Below are positions 26,208 to 35,140 of a DNA stretch of 64,000 bases, piece after piece. Position numbers and translations under genes: made by a program. The notes under the pieces are model-generated. The model had not been told where the DNA came from. It saw only the letters and a list, made by a program, of their open reading frames with translations, and did not search any database. Position 1 is the stretch's first letter; each line of letters opens with the position of its first letter. Source of the stretch: Cupriavidus necator A5-1 (GTDB lineage Bacteria; Pseudomonadota; Gammaproteobacteria; Burkholderiales; Burkholderiaceae); the NCBI RefSeq assembly GCF_000744095.1, contig NZ_JQLI01000008.1:372001-436000 (forward strand), given 5' to 3'.

Positions 26208-27080
26208 TCAGCGAAAGAACACGCTCGGCGGCACGCCGAACTGCCGCCTGAACATCGTCGCAAAGGCGCTCGGGCTCTCGTAGCCGAGGTCGAGCGCCAC
26301 GTCCACCACCTTGCTTCCGGCCGCCAGCTTCTCCAGCGCGGCCAGCAGCCGCGCCTGCTGGCGCCACTGCCCGAAGGTCATCCCCGTCTCCCTCGCAAAG
26401 CGCCGCTGGATGGTTTTCGGATCGACGCCCAGCCGCTCGCCCCAGTCCGCCAGCGTCAGCGCGGTATCGGGCGTACTCACGATCGCATCGCAGATCTGCC
26501 GCAAGCCGTCGTCCGTCGGGCGCGGCAAGTGCAGCGGCAGCGACGGCACCAGCATCACTTCATCGAGCAGCAGCCGCATCAGGCGCGCGTCGCGCGTATC
26601 GGGCGCGTAGGGCAGGGGGATGTCGATCGCTGCCAAGATCAGCTCGCGCAGCAGCGGCGAGATGCCGAGCACGGTGCAGCGCTGCGGCAGGTCGGGCGCG
26701 GCATCGGGGCGGATATAGGCGGTGCGCATCTGCACCCGGCCGACCATGCGGATCCAGTGCATGGTGCCGCCCGGCATCCACATGCCGCGCGTGGGTGGCA
26801 CGATCCACTGGCCTTCGTCGGTGGAGACCACCATCACGCCGTGCACCGCGTGGATCAGCTGGGCGTGCGGATGCTGGTGCGGCTTGGTCACCTCGCCGGG
26901 CAGGTAGTCGGCGGCCATCGCGGCGACCGGCATCGGGCCGCGGTCATAGCGGGCGTAGCGCGGGGGATTGGAGTAGGTGTCGCCCTGCGTGGTGACAGGG
27001 GGTACAGGCTGGTCCCGGACGCGCCGGCGGCGGCTGGTGTCGGCCGGAGCGAGGGCCGTGTGACGAGGGGCGCGCTGCAT
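26208..27080 (-). CDS. AraC-family regulator with cupin sensor
   Basis: 290 residues from ATG 27080 (GGAG 8 bases upstream). A basic leader precedes an N-terminal cupin (LPGEVTKPHQHPHAQLIHAVHG, WIVPPTRGMWMPGGTMHWI). The C-terminal pair of helix-turn-helices is DWGERLGVDPKTIQRRFARETGMTFGQWRQQARLLAAL and VVDVALDLGYESPSAFATMFRRQFGVPPSVFF. It is divergent from the Fsr-type transporter with 127 bases between the starts, so it probably controls that gene. Confidence 0.9.
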   Translation of the reverse strand: MQRAPRHTALAPADTSRRRRVRDQPVPPVTTQGDTYSNPPRYARYDRGPMPVAAMAADYLPGEVTKPHQHPHAQLIHAVHGVMVVSTDEGQWIVPPTRGMWMPGGTMHWIRMVGRVQMRTAYIRPDAAPDLPQRCTVLGISPLLRELILAAIDIPLPYAPDTRDARLMRLLLDEVMLVPSLPLHLPRPTDDGLRQICDAIVSTPDTALTLADWGERLGVDPKTIQRRFARETGMTFGQWRQQARLLAALEKLAAGSKVVDVALDLGYESPSAFATMFRRQFGVPPSVFFR

Positions 27081-27207
27081 GTCCTTTTCTCCAAGGTTGC
27101 GGCCCCATTCTCGCAGGACAGGCGCACCGACGCCAGCTAGCATCGGGACTTGTCTTCTCCATGGCCGGCGCCCCCGCTGGCCGCTTTCCGTCCGTCGAGA
27201 GCCGCCA

Positions 27208-28443
27208 ATGAGCACAACCATCGACTCCGCGCCGACCGGCGCATCAGCTTCCCCCACGCTCGCGCAGGCCGAACGCACCGGATTCCGCGTGCTGTCGGCG
27301 ATCAGCTTCGCCCACTTCCTCAACGACATGATCCAGTCGTTGATCCTGGCGATCTACCCGATGCTCAAGGGCGGCTTCAACCTGAGCTTCACCCAGATCG
27401 GGCTGCTGACCATGACTTACCAGGTCACCGCGTCGCTGCTGCAGCCGGTCGTCGGCCTGTACACCGACAAGCATCCGAAGCCGCATTCGCTGGCGATCGC
27501 GATGGCCTTCACGCTGGCGGGCCTGCTGCTGCTGTCGGTGGCGCCGAGCTACGGCGTGCTGCTGGTGGCCGCGGCGCTGGTCGGGACCGGCTCGTCGATC
27601 TTCCACCCGGAGTCGTCGCGCGTGGCGCGCATGGCCTCGGGCGGGCAGCACGGGCTGGCGCAGTCGATCTTCCAGGTGGGCGGCAACGGCGGCAGCGCCA
27701 TGGGCCCGCTGCTGGCCGCGCTGATCGTGCACCAGCAGGCCAGCCTTGCGTGGTTCTCGCTGGCGGCGCTGGTGGGCATCGTGGTGCTGTGGCGCATCGG
27801 CGGCTGGTATGCGCGCCAGTTGGCGCACGTCGCGCGCAAGCGCAAGGCCGCGGGCGCGGTGGCAAACCCGGTGCCGACGCGCGTGGTGGTGCGCGCGATG
27901 GTAGTGCTGATGGTGCTGGTGTTCTCCAAGTACTTCTACATGGCCAGCCTGACCTCGTACTACACCTTCTACCTGATGGAGCGCTTCGCGCTGGCGCGGC
28001 AGGACGCGCAGTTGCACCTGTTCATGTTCCTGTTCGCGGTGGCCGCCGGCACCATCCTGGGCGGGCCGATCGGCGACCGCATCGGCCGCAAGCGCGTGAT
28101 CTGGGCATCGATCCTGGGCGTGGCGCCGTTCACGCTGGTGCTGCCGCACGTGGGCCTGTTCTGGACCGGCGTGCTGACCTTCATCATCGGCTTTATCCTG
28201 GCCTCGGCGTTCTCGGCGATCCTGGTGTTCGCGCAGGAGCTGATCCCCGGCAAGGTCGGCACGGTGTCGGGGCTGTTCTTCGGCTTTGCCTTCGGCATGG
28301 GCGGCATCGGCGCCGCGGTGCTGGGCGGGCTGGCGGATACGCACGGCATCCGTGCGGTGTATGAGTACTGCGCGTACCTGCCGCTGCTGGGGCTGCTGAC
28401 GGTGTTCCTGCCGGACCTGCGCGAGCGCGCGCAGCGGGCCTGA
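27208..28443 (+). CDS. fsr: MFS exporter of the Fsr (fosmidomycin resistance) type
   Basis: 411 residues from ATG 27208, 12 helices. SFAHFLNDMIQSLILAIYPMLKGGFNLSFTQIGLLTMTYQVTASLLQPVVGLYTDKHPKP is the typical Fsr opening; GTGSSIFHPESSRVARMASGGQHGLAQSIFQVGGNGGSAMGP is the family's motif. Related proteins export fosmidomycin and other compounds by proton antiport. The natural substrate is unknown. It is paired with a divergent AraC regulator and ends convergently with the MarR gene. Confidence 0.9.
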   Translation: MSTTIDSAPTGASASPTLAQAERTGFRVLSAISFAHFLNDMIQSLILAIYPMLKGGFNLSFTQIGLLTMTYQVTASLLQPVVGLYTDKHPKPHSLAIAMAFTLAGLLLLSVAPSYGVLLVAAALVGTGSSIFHPESSRVARMASGGQHGLAQSIFQVGGNGGSAMGPLLAALIVHQQASLAWFSLAALVGIVVLWRIGGWYARQLAHVARKRKAAGAVANPVPTRVVVRAMVVLMVLVFSKYFYMASLTSYYTFYLMERFALARQDAQLHLFMFLFAVAAGTILGGPIGDRIGRKRVIWASILGVAPFTLVLPHVGLFWTGVLTFIIGFILASAFSAILVFAQELIPGKVGTVSGLFFGFAFGMGGIGAAVLGGLADTHGIRAVYEYCAYLPLLGLLTVFLPDLRERAQRA

Positions 28444-28458
28444 GGCTCAGGCCTTATT
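28437..28458 (+). terminator. Hairpin containing both convergent stop codons
   Basis: GGCCTGA-GGC-TCAGGCC at 28437-28453 holds the fsr stop (28441-28443) in one arm and the marR stop (28449-28447) in the other; TTATTGT follows on the plus strand. A likely terminator for fsr, weaker for the opposite gene. Confidence 0.55.
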
Positions 28459-29013
28459 GTCTTCGCCGCTACCGGCCGGTGGCGGCTCGAACTGGCGCAG
28501 CCAGCGCCGCAGCAGCGCGGCGAGCTGGGCCTGCTCCGCGGCGGTCAGGCTTTCCAGCAGCCGGTGCTCGTTGGCGACGTGCAGTTCGACCGCATGGTCG
28601 ACGCGCTTGCGCCCGTCATCGGTCAGCGCCACCAGCAAGCCGCGGCGGTCGTCCGGGTTGGGCCGGCGCTGCACCAGGCCGGCACGCTCCAGGTGGTCGA
28701 GGCGGTTGGTCATCGTGCCCGAGGTGATCATCAGCGAGCCGATCAGCGCCCCCGGCGACAGCGCAAACGGCGGCCCGGCGCGCCGCAGCGTCGCCAGCAC
28801 ATCGAATTCCCACGGCGACAACCCCGTTACCGTCAGCGCGGCTTCGATCGCGCGCCCGGTATGGCGGTTGAGCCGGGCCAGCCGGCCAATCACGCCCATC
28901 GGCGAGGCGTCCAGGTCCGGACGCTCACGGGCCCATTGCACGAGAATGCCATCGACGTGGTCCGGGGTTTGATCCGGCGTTTCAGCGGGCTGGGGTTTGC
29001 GGCGGGAAGGCAT
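28447..29013 (-). CDS. MarR-family regulator
   Basis: 188 residues from ATG 29013. A longer start at 29076 would run through the operator boxes and is rejected. Winged helix: LSPWEFDVLATLRRAGPPFALSPGALIGSLMITSGTMTNRLDHLERAGLVQRRPNPDDRRGLLVALTDDGR. Dimer helices at both ends. Divergent from an EamA transporter, with two copies of a palindromic box over the shared promoters, so it very likely represses the transporter and itself. Confidence 0.92.
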   Translation of the reverse strand: MPSRRKPQPAETPDQTPDHVDGILVQWARERPDLDASPMGVIGRLARLNRHTGRAIEAALTVTGLSPWEFDVLATLRRAGPPFALSPGALIGSLMITSGTMTNRLDHLERAGLVQRRPNPDDRRGLLVALTDDGRKRVDHAVELHVANEHRLLESLTAAEQAQLAALLRRWLRQFEPPPAGSGEDNKA

Positions 29014-29058
29014 CGGGCGCAGCGTGCGGGAAGCAGGCGAGTTGCGATAAGACTGAAG

Positions 29059-29111
29059 TATCTTGACATCAAACAATCCGCTTCGTAAAGTGGATTTATC
29101 TTGATATCAAG
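29059..29111. promoter_or_regulatory. Two MarR boxes over divergent marR/eamA promoters
   Basis: Box 1 TATCTTGACATCAAA (29059-29073) and box 2 TATCTTGATATCAAG (29097-29111, containing the perfect palindrome CTTGATATCAAG) are 38 bases apart. On the plus strand TTGACA (29063-29068), 17 bases and TAAAGT (29086-29091) form a promoter whose -35 is inside box 1. On the minus strand TTGATA inside box 2 is 17 bases from TACGAA. Binding of the MarR protein would block both. Confidence 0.7.
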
Positions 29112-29120
29112 AAACTTGAG

Positions 29121-30062
29121 ATGAAGACGAACCAGCCGGCATCCTCCGCAGCGCCCCAGCACGCGCCACGCGCGTCGTCCGCGGGCGGCGTTGCGCTGCG
29201 TGACATCCTGCTGACGGGGCTCGCTCCTGCGATCTGGGGCAGTACCTACCTGGTCACCAGCGAATGGCTGCCGCCGGGGCAGCCGCTGCTGTCGGGCGTG
29301 ATCCGGGCGCTGCCGGCAGGCCTGGCGATGCTGGCATTCGGCCGCGCGTTGCCGCAGGGCAGCTGGTGGTGGCGCGCCGCGGTGCTGGGCGTGCTCAATA
29401 TCGGCTTCTTCCAGGCGATGCTGTTTATCGCCGCGTACCGGCTACCCGGCGGCGTGGCGGCCACGGTCGGCGCGATCCAGCCGCTGATCGTGGTGGCGCT
29501 GGCGTGGGCGTGGCTGGGTGCGCGCCCGCGCAACGCGGCGTGGCTGGCCGGCGTGGGCGGGTTGCTGGGCGTGGCGCTGCTGGTGCTGGGGCCGGCGGCG
29601 CGGCTCGATGCCATCGGCGTGGCGGCGGCGGCGGCCGGCGCGGTGTCGATGGCGGTGGGTACGGTGCTGACGCGGCGCTGGCAGCCGCCGGTCTCGCCAC
29701 TGGTGCTGACCGCCTGGCAACTGTGCGCGGGCGGGCTGTTCCTGCTGCCGTTCGCGCTGGCGCTGGAACCGCTGCCGGGGCAGTTCACGCTGGCCAACTG
29801 GCTGGGCTATGCGTGGCTGAGCATCGTCGGCGCCGGCTTCAGCTATGCGCTGTGGTTCCGCGGCGTCGGCCGCATGCCGTCGTCGGCGGTGTCGGCGCTG
29901 GGCCTGCTGAGCCCCGTCAGCGCCACCGTGCTCGGCTTCCTGGTGCTGGGGCAGGCGCTGACGCCGGTGCAGGCGGCCGGTGCGCTGCTGGTGCTGGCCA
30001 GCGTCTGGCTGGGGCAGCGCGCGGCAGTACCGGCGGCGATGGCGCGTGCGCGGACGGCCTGA
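29121..30062 (+). CDS. EamA-family (DMT) transporter
   Basis: 313 residues, 10 hydrophobic helices in two EamA repeats (first with LTGLAPAIWGSTYLVTSEWLPPGQPLLSGVIRALPAG, second with AVSMAVGTVLTRRW and LSIVGAGFSYALWFRGVGRMPSSAVSALGLLSPVSATVLGFL). Members export amino acids or other metabolites. The ribosome site is weak (AAGAA). It is transcribed from the promoter covered by MarR boxes, so its expression is probably inducible by its substrate. Confidence 0.9.
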   Translation: MKTNQPASSAAPQHAPRASSAGGVALRDILLTGLAPAIWGSTYLVTSEWLPPGQPLLSGVIRALPAGLAMLAFGRALPQGSWWWRAAVLGVLNIGFFQAMLFIAAYRLPGGVAATVGAIQPLIVVALAWAWLGARPRNAAWLAGVGGLLGVALLVLGPAARLDAIGVAAAAAGAVSMAVGTVLTRRWQPPVSPLVLTAWQLCAGGLFLLPFALALEPLPGQFTLANWLGYAWLSIVGAGFSYALWFRGVGRMPSSAVSALGLLSPVSATVLGFLVLGQALTPVQAAGALLVLASVWLGQRAAVPAAMARARTA

Positions 30063-30124
30063 TCCGCGCAGCCGATCCCGCATGGCCCGCCGCCGGCTGC
30101 TTTCGGGAGACGTTTTGCGGCATC

Positions 30125-30430
30125 ATGGCGGGCATGAAGTCCGCCGTGCCCCCGCTCCCGATGTCGCCGCCCTCATCACCGCAGCCTGCCGCCCCTGCCA
30201 CGCCCGCCTGCGAGCGTTGCCTGGAACTGGCGGCCGACCCGCGCCGGCGTGAGCCGCCGGCCTGCCTGGCCCTGCGCGGCACGGCGCCGCTGGTCAGCCA
30301 GAGCGCGGCCGGCGTGCCGTTCAGCATGTTGACCTTTGCCTGCCGCGACTGCGGCACGGTATGGCGGCTGTATGACCGGGCCAATGAGCTTTTTGTCTCG
30401 TGGGTGCCCGAGCGGCCGCTGGTGCGCTGA
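30125..30430 (+). CDS. Small Cys-rich protein, two CxxC pairs
   Basis: 101 residues from ATG 30125; ATG 30134 is an alternative. A Pro/Ser/Ala-rich start is followed by CERCLELAADPRRREPPACLALRG and FACRDCGTVWRLYDRANELFVSW. The CxxC...CxxC spacing (about 50) looks like a zinc ribbon with an inserted loop. I do not recognise a family. Codon use is like the neighbours, and the frame is open throughout. It lies 62 bases after the EamA gene in the same direction, so it may be co-transcribed. Confidence 0.6.
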   Translation: MAGMKSAVPPLPMSPPSSPQPAAPATPACERCLELAADPRRREPPACLALRGTAPLVSQSAAGVPFSMLTFACRDCGTVWRLYDRANELFVSWVPERPLVR

Positions 30431-30553
30431 CTGTGCGCTGACGGTGCGTTGAGCACGCAACTGATCGGCTAAGATAGCGGCTGCCTCGAGCCAGCGCGGC
30501 ACGTTGCAGTCGCGCCAGGCGATCTACCGAATTTTTCCCGCATTTCCGACCTC

Positions 30554-31546
30554 ATGCTCTTCCCTTTCCGCCCGACCTTGCTGGCCGCGACTTGTGCCGC
30601 CGGCCTGCTGGCTGCCGCCCTGCCCGCCGCCGCAGCAGCAGCCGATAACTACCCCAGCCGCCCGATCCGCCTGATCGTCGCCTACCCGACCGGTGGCATC
30701 AGCGACACCGTGGCGCGCGCGCTGGGCGAGCGGCTGTCGGCGCAGATGGGTACCTCCGTGGTGGTCGAGAACAAGGCCGGTGCCGGCGGCAGCATCGGCA
30801 TCGATGCGGTGGCCAAGGCCGCGCCGGACGGCTATACGCTTGGGTTTTCGTCGACCAGCCCGCTGACGCTCAATCCGCATGTCGGGCACGTCAACTACGA
30901 TCCGCAGAAGGACGTGGCGCCGGTGATGAGCGTGATGTACTCGCCGGTGCTGGTGGTTGCCACCAACAACTTCAGCGGCAAGGGCTTTGCCGATGTGGTC
31001 AGCCAGGCCAGTGCCAAGCCCGGCTCGGTGCGCTGGGCAACCTCGGGCCTGGGCACGGTCGGCCATGTGGTGCTGGAGCAGATCCGGCAGAAGTCGAAGG
31101 CCGATATCACGCTGATTCCGTACAAGGGCGCGGGCCAGCAGATGAACGATGCGCTCGGCGGCCAGTTCGAGGTGATGAGCACCAACGCCAGCCCGGTGCT
31201 GACGCAGCATATGCAGGCCGGCCGCCTGCGCGCGTTGGCCGTGGGCGCGCCGAAACGGCTGGAGAGCCTGCCGTCGGTGCCGACGCTGGCCGAACTCGGC
31301 TATCCCAAGGCCAACCTGACTTCCACCTTCGGCGTGTTCGCGCCGGGCAAGACGCCGGCGGCCATCATCAACCGCCTGAACGCCGAGCTGAACAAGGCGC
31401 TGGCCGAGCCGGAGGTCCATGAGCGCCTGCTCAAGGGCGGCGAAGTGCCCACCGGCGGTACGCCGGCGCAGTTCGCCAAGGCCATCCGCGAGGAGTACGC
31501 GGAGAACGCCCGCATCGTGAAGGAAGCTGGCATCAAGGCCGACTGA
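30554..31546 (+). CDS. Bug-family tripartite tricarboxylate receptor
   Basis: 330 residues with a cleavable signal (LLAATCAAGLLAAALPAAAAA). Mature part: YPSRPIRLIVAYPTGGISDTVARALGERLSAQMGTSVVVENKAGAGGSIGIDAVAKAAPDGYTLGFSS, the standard Bug opening, and SLPSVPTLAELGYP later. These periplasmic proteins bind carboxylates or aromatic acids. No membrane TctAB partners are next to it, which is usual for orphan Bug genes in this family of bacteria, where they often act as sensors or share transporters. Confidence 0.92.
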   Translation: MLFPFRPTLLAATCAAGLLAAALPAAAAAADNYPSRPIRLIVAYPTGGISDTVARALGERLSAQMGTSVVVENKAGAGGSIGIDAVAKAAPDGYTLGFSSTSPLTLNPHVGHVNYDPQKDVAPVMSVMYSPVLVVATNNFSGKGFADVVSQASAKPGSVRWATSGLGTVGHVVLEQIRQKSKADITLIPYKGAGQQMNDALGGQFEVMSTNASPVLTQHMQAGRLRALAVGAPKRLESLPSVPTLAELGYPKANLTSTFGVFAPGKTPAAIINRLNAELNKALAEPEVHERLLKGGEVPTGGTPAQFAKAIREEYAENARIVKEAGIKAD

Positions 31547-31566
31547 GGCAGCACGGGCAGCACGGC

Positions 31567-32247
31567 TCAAGCCGCATCGAGCCGGCTGCCGAGCTCATAC
31601 ACCGACGACAGCCGCACGCCGTTGTGCGGCCACAGCGCCAGCTTGGTACGCACGCGCGACAGGTGGCTGTCGACCGTGCGCGAGGCCGGGTCCACGTGGT
31701 AGCGCCAGACCTGGTCGACCATGGCCTGGCGCAGCACCAGCGAACCCAGGTTGCGGAATAGCAGTACCGCGAGGTCGAATTCCTTGGGCGCCAGCAGCAC
31801 CGGCTTGCCGTGTACCCACACCCGCCGCTCCGCGGTGGCAAAGCGGAAGGCGCCATGCGTGAGGTCGCAGGCCTCGCCCGCCAGGCGCGTGCGGCGCAAC
31901 AACGCCAGCACGCTCGCGGCCAGCTCGCCCGTGCGCAGCGGCTTGGGCAGGTAGCTGTCGGCGCCCTGGGCCAGGCAGGACACCACAAAGGCCTCTTCAG
32001 TCGAGGCGCCGGCCAGCATCACCGGCACCTTATGGCCGTGTGTGCGTCGCACCCACGCCAGCACTTCCAGCGCCGGAATCCCCGGCGTATCGCAATCGAG
32101 CATCAAGAGGTCGAACGACCTGCTGCGCAGCGCGCCGATCATCGAGCGGCCGCTGAGGTAGCGCGTGCACTGGTGGCCGCCCAGTCGCAGGGTCTGTTGG
32201 GTGCTGACGGCAAGGGTCGAGTCCGCCTGCAGCGCGGCGATCTTCAC
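31567..32247 (-). CDS. OmpR-type response regulator
   Basis: 226 residues from GTG 32247, chosen for AGGAG 8 bases upstream. The receiver domain has the phospho-acceptor in LLMLDCDTPGIPALE and the conserved Lys in YLPKPLR. The acidic pair near the N-terminus (usually DD/ED) is degenerate: it reads ALQADST. C-terminal winged helix: KPVLLAPKEFDLAVLLFRNLGSLVLRQAMVDQVW, then SRTVDSHLSRVRTKLAL. It is divergent from a second, similar regulator at 32499, and has no kinase on its own side. Confidence 0.88.
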   Translation of the reverse strand: MKIAALQADSTLAVSTQQTLRLGGHQCTRYLSGRSMIGALRSRSFDLLMLDCDTPGIPALEVLAWVRRTHGHKVPVMLAGASTEEAFVVSCLAQGADSYLPKPLRTGELAASVLALLRRTRLAGEACDLTHGAFRFATAERRVWVHGKPVLLAPKEFDLAVLLFRNLGSLVLRQAMVDQVWRYHVDPASRTVDSHLSRVRTKLALWPHNGVRLSSVYELGSRLDAA

Positions 32248-32498
32248 GGGCGTGGCTCCTGCGCGGGCGCATCGGAATGCGCGCATGGAAAAGAATTGCA
32301 AGACAGCGCGGACCGTCGCGGCCCGCAGCGAAGCCCACGGTAGGAGCGGCCTGCTGAGGCGAGAAGTAAAAGATTGTTGAAGATCGAGTTTGAGTTCTTT
32401 CCTATTCGTGTGCCTGCGCACGCGGTCTTAAATGAGCCGCTACGGCCCGGCGGCCACGGGACGCCAACCGGCCGGGCAAGCGCCGTCGGAGACAACAT

Positions 32499-33216
32499 AT
32501 GGGAAAGCGAATTGCATCGCTTGAGGACGCGCCCGCGGATGCGGCGCTGATCCGCCAGGTCATAGCCAGCGCCGGGCATGAATGCGTGAGCTTCGGCGAA
32601 AGCCGGCGCCTGCTGCTGGCGCTGCGCGACGCCGGTTTCGACCTGCTGCTGCTGGACTGGCAGATGCCGGACCTGTCCGGGCGCGAGGTGCTCGCCTGGG
32701 TGCGCACCCATCTCGACCGGCGCGTGCCGGTGATGTTCCTGACCTGCCGCGATGCCGAGCACGACATCGTCAACGCGCTGACGGGCGGCGCCGACGACTA
32801 CATGGTCAAGCCGGTGCGCCAGGCCGAACTGGCCGCGCGCATCGAGTGCCTGCTGCGGCGCGCCTGCCCCGCCTACCTGGCGCCGCATGCGCCGCTGCGG
32901 CTCGGCGACTACGCCTTCGACTGCGCCACCCGCAAGGCCACCTGCAACGGCCACCCGGTCGGGCTGACACCCAAGGAGATTCGACCTGGCGGTGCTGCTG
33001 TTCCGCAACGAGGGGCGCATTGTCACACGCGACCACATCACCGCCGCGGTCTGGGGCCGCGAGATCTCGCCGATGTCGCGCACCATCGATACCCATGTGT
33101 CGCGCGGGCGCAGCAAGCTGGACCTGCATACCGCGCATGACTTGCGGCTGACGCCGGTCTACACGCATGGCTATCGGCTGGAGCGCACCGGCAGCGCCGG
33201 GCTTGCTGCCGCATGA
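32499..33216 (+). pseudogene. OmpR-type response regulator, one-base frameshift
   Basis: ATG 32499 follows GGAGACAACAT. An intact receiver domain (LLLLDWQMPDLSGREVLAWVRTH, YMVKPVRQAEL) is followed by GHPVGLTPKE; there GAGATTCGAC (about 32978-32981) has one base more than the expected GAGTTCGAC. After removing it the effector domain FDLAVLLFRNEGRIVTRDHITAAVWGREISPMSRTIDTHVSRGRSKL reads through to the stop at 33216. About 239 residues if repaired. The stop overlaps the kinase-like start (ATGA). The sequence is close to the divergent regulator at 31567, so the two are likely duplicates. Confidence 0.8.
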
Positions 33217-33991
33217 GGCCGGGTCTACTGCGCGGCGCCGGGCTGGGCGCTGTATTGTGCGCGGGCGCGCACTGGCTGCTCCGGCGCAGGGGCGTTGCAG
33301 CGCCTGCTCGCCGACCGGACGCCGGCGTGCGCGATCCCGGCGCCGTGCGCGACATGGTGCTGCATGTGCTCGGCCACAACCTGCGCGAGCCCCATGCCTC
33401 GCTGCTGGCCTGGCTGGCACTGCGCCGCACCCAGGCGCAGGCCGACGCGGCGCTGCTGGCACAGGTCGACGGCCATGCGCGCCGCTCGCTGCGGCATATC
33501 GATGCGCTGAACCGGCTGCTGCGCGAAACCCGCCACCTCTATCACATGCGTCGCCTGGGCATGGAAACCCTGCTCGATGAAGCGCTGGACCGTGTCTGGG
33601 ACGCCGCCGGCGAGGCCGGTATCCGGCTGGACCGGCGGGGGGCGCCTGCCGCGCATCGGCGGCGACCACGCCATGCTGGTGCAAACGCTGGAATGGCTGC
33701 TTTCGTGCGCCATGGGTGCCCGCGGCGCGGGGTACCGGGCTGCGCGTCACGTGCCGCAGCCACGCGGGCGGCATGGCGCTGGAGATCGCACTCGATCCCG
33801 TCGGCGACGAAAGCGCCGCGCGTCTGGCCGAGCCCGGGCCGGCGCTGCTGTGCGCGCAGCGCGTGGTGGCACGCCACGGCGGCGTGCTGGTGCCGCTGCA
33901 GCCGATGGCGGTGCCACCAGCCCGGGACGCGACGCAAGCCTCTCCGCAGGCAGGCTGGTACCTGTGGCTGCGGCGCCGGCCCCGCCCATGA
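33213..33991 (+). pseudogene. Histidine-kinase-like protein, frameshifted
   Basis: Starts at ATG 33213 overlapping the regulator stop. A short N-terminal helix, then a HisKA-like segment (DMVLHVLGHNLREPHASLLAWLALR, His about residue 54) and helical LLRETRHLYHMRRLGMETLLDEALDRVWDAAGEAGIRL. Near 33636-33642 (a run of six G) the frame changes to LPRIGGDHAMLVQTLEWLLSCAMGA, and near 33727-33732 (four G) to GTGLRVTCRSHAGGMALEIALDPVGDE, ending at 33991. The ATP-binding motifs are weak even after repair. About 259 residues if both shifts are undone. Confidence 0.65.
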
Positions 33992-33992
33992 A

Positions 33993-34016
33993 AAAAGGCA
34001 CCCGAAGGTGCCTTTT
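33993..34016. terminator. Bidirectional terminator between kinase-like gene and porin
   Basis: AAAAGGCACC-CGAA-GGTGCCTTTT: a 6-bp GC core with A/T tails on both sides, so it serves the plus-strand kinase-like gene and the minus-strand porin. Confidence 0.85.
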
Positions 34017-34042
34017 GCCAGGTACTGCTGACCGGGAAACGA

Positions 34043-35140
34043 TCAGAAGATGTGGCGGATGCCGACAGCGGCGCCGGTCTGGTTGTTACGGCCCGGCAGT
34101 TCGGTGGTGGTGCCGCCCGAAACCTTGTTGAAGTCAACCGTACCGTAGACCTGGGTGCGCTTGGACAGCGAGTACTCAGCCAGCAGCACGCCGGTGTAGC
34201 GGCGGCCGTTGTTGTCGCTCACGCCGTTCTTGTTCTCGACGTAGTCGCCGTAGAACACGCCAGTCAGGGCCAGGGCCGGGGTGGCCTGGTAGGTCACGCC
34301 GATGTAGCCGATGTTGTCCTTGCGCGGGTTGTTGACAGCGCCGGCGGCGACCACGGGCGCGGGGGGCGCGGACGCCGAGTTGTTCAGGAAGCCGTTGTCG
34401 ATCACGCCGGTGCGGTCCTTGCCACCCACGTAACCCAGGAACACCTTGGCCGGGCCGATCGAGTACTTACCGGCAGCGCCCCACATTTGCTGCTTGTTGC
34501 CGTTGATGTCGCGGACTTCCTGGTACACGCCGCCGACGCCGAACGGACCGTACGTGTAGGCGGCACGAGCGCCCCAGTACTGGTTCTTGGTCATGCTGCC
34601 CGGCTGCTCGCCAAAGCCGTAGCCGGCGCCCACGTCCAGGCCGCCGAACTTGGCGCTGTAGCTGACCACGTTGTCGCTGCGGAACTGGGTCAGGAAGAAC
34701 GGCCAGGCGTTGGCGGTGTAGTTGCCGATGGTCAGCGGATCGTAGTCGCCGAAGAAGTTAAAGCCTTCGGTGTACTGGCGGCCCAGCTTGATCGCGCCGA
34801 AGTCACCCGACAGGCCAACGTAAGCCTGACGACCGAACAGACGGCCATTCGGGTTGGCGGCGCTGGCCTGGTTGGAACGGCCGGTATCCGGATCGAAACC
34901 GCCCTCCAGCTGGAAGATCGCCTTCAGGTTGTTGCCGAGGGCTTCGCTGCCCTTCAGGCCCCAACGGCTGTTGGTGACGGCGCCGTTGGTCAGCTCCCAC
35001 AGCTTGTCGTTGTTGGCGTTGGCGTTCGTGGTGAAGCGGATGCTCTGGTCGACGATACCGTACAGGGTGACGGACGACTGGGCGTACGCCGAACCTGCCA
35101 ACAGGCTGCCGGCTGCGAGGACGATGGCCGATTTCTTCAT
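34043..35140 (-). CDS. Outer-membrane porin, Burkholderiales type
   Basis: 365 residues from ATG 35140 (AAAAGGAG upstream). The signal peptide ends in AGSAYA-QSS at residue 20. SSVTLYGIVDQSIRF opens the mature barrel, with SRWGLKGSEALGNNLKAIFQLEGGFD and GRLFGRQAYVGLSGDFGAIKLGRQYT typical of the OmpC-like trimeric porins of this order. The final residue is Phe (GIRHIF), the Bam recognition signal. It allows diffusion of small solutes. It stands alone with a terminator behind and a 5' leader that contains an inverted repeat. Confidence 0.95.
   Translation of the reverse strand: MKKSAIVLAAGSLLAGSAYAQSSVTLYGIVDQSIRFTTNANANNDKLWELTNGAVTNSRWGLKGSEALGNNLKAIFQLEGGFDPDTGRSNQASAANPNGRLFGRQAYVGLSGDFGAIKLGRQYTEGFNFFGDYDPLTIGNYTANAWPFFLTQFRSDNVVSYSAKFGGLDVGAGYGFGEQPGSMTKNQYWGARAAYTYGPFGVGGVYQEVRDINGNKQQMWGAAGKYSIGPAKVFLGYVGGKDRTGVIDNGFLNNSASAPPAPVVAAGAVNNPRKDNIGYIGVTYQATPALALTGVFYGDYVENKNGVSDNNGRRYTGVLLAEYSLSKRTQVYGTVDFNKVSGGTTTELPGRNNQTGAAVGIRHIF

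Noticed and set aside
33636..33732. Phase-variable histidine kinase through G-runs
   Set aside because: The runs are only 6 and 4 G long, too short for frequent slippage, and the neighbouring regulator is broken at a non-homopolymer site.
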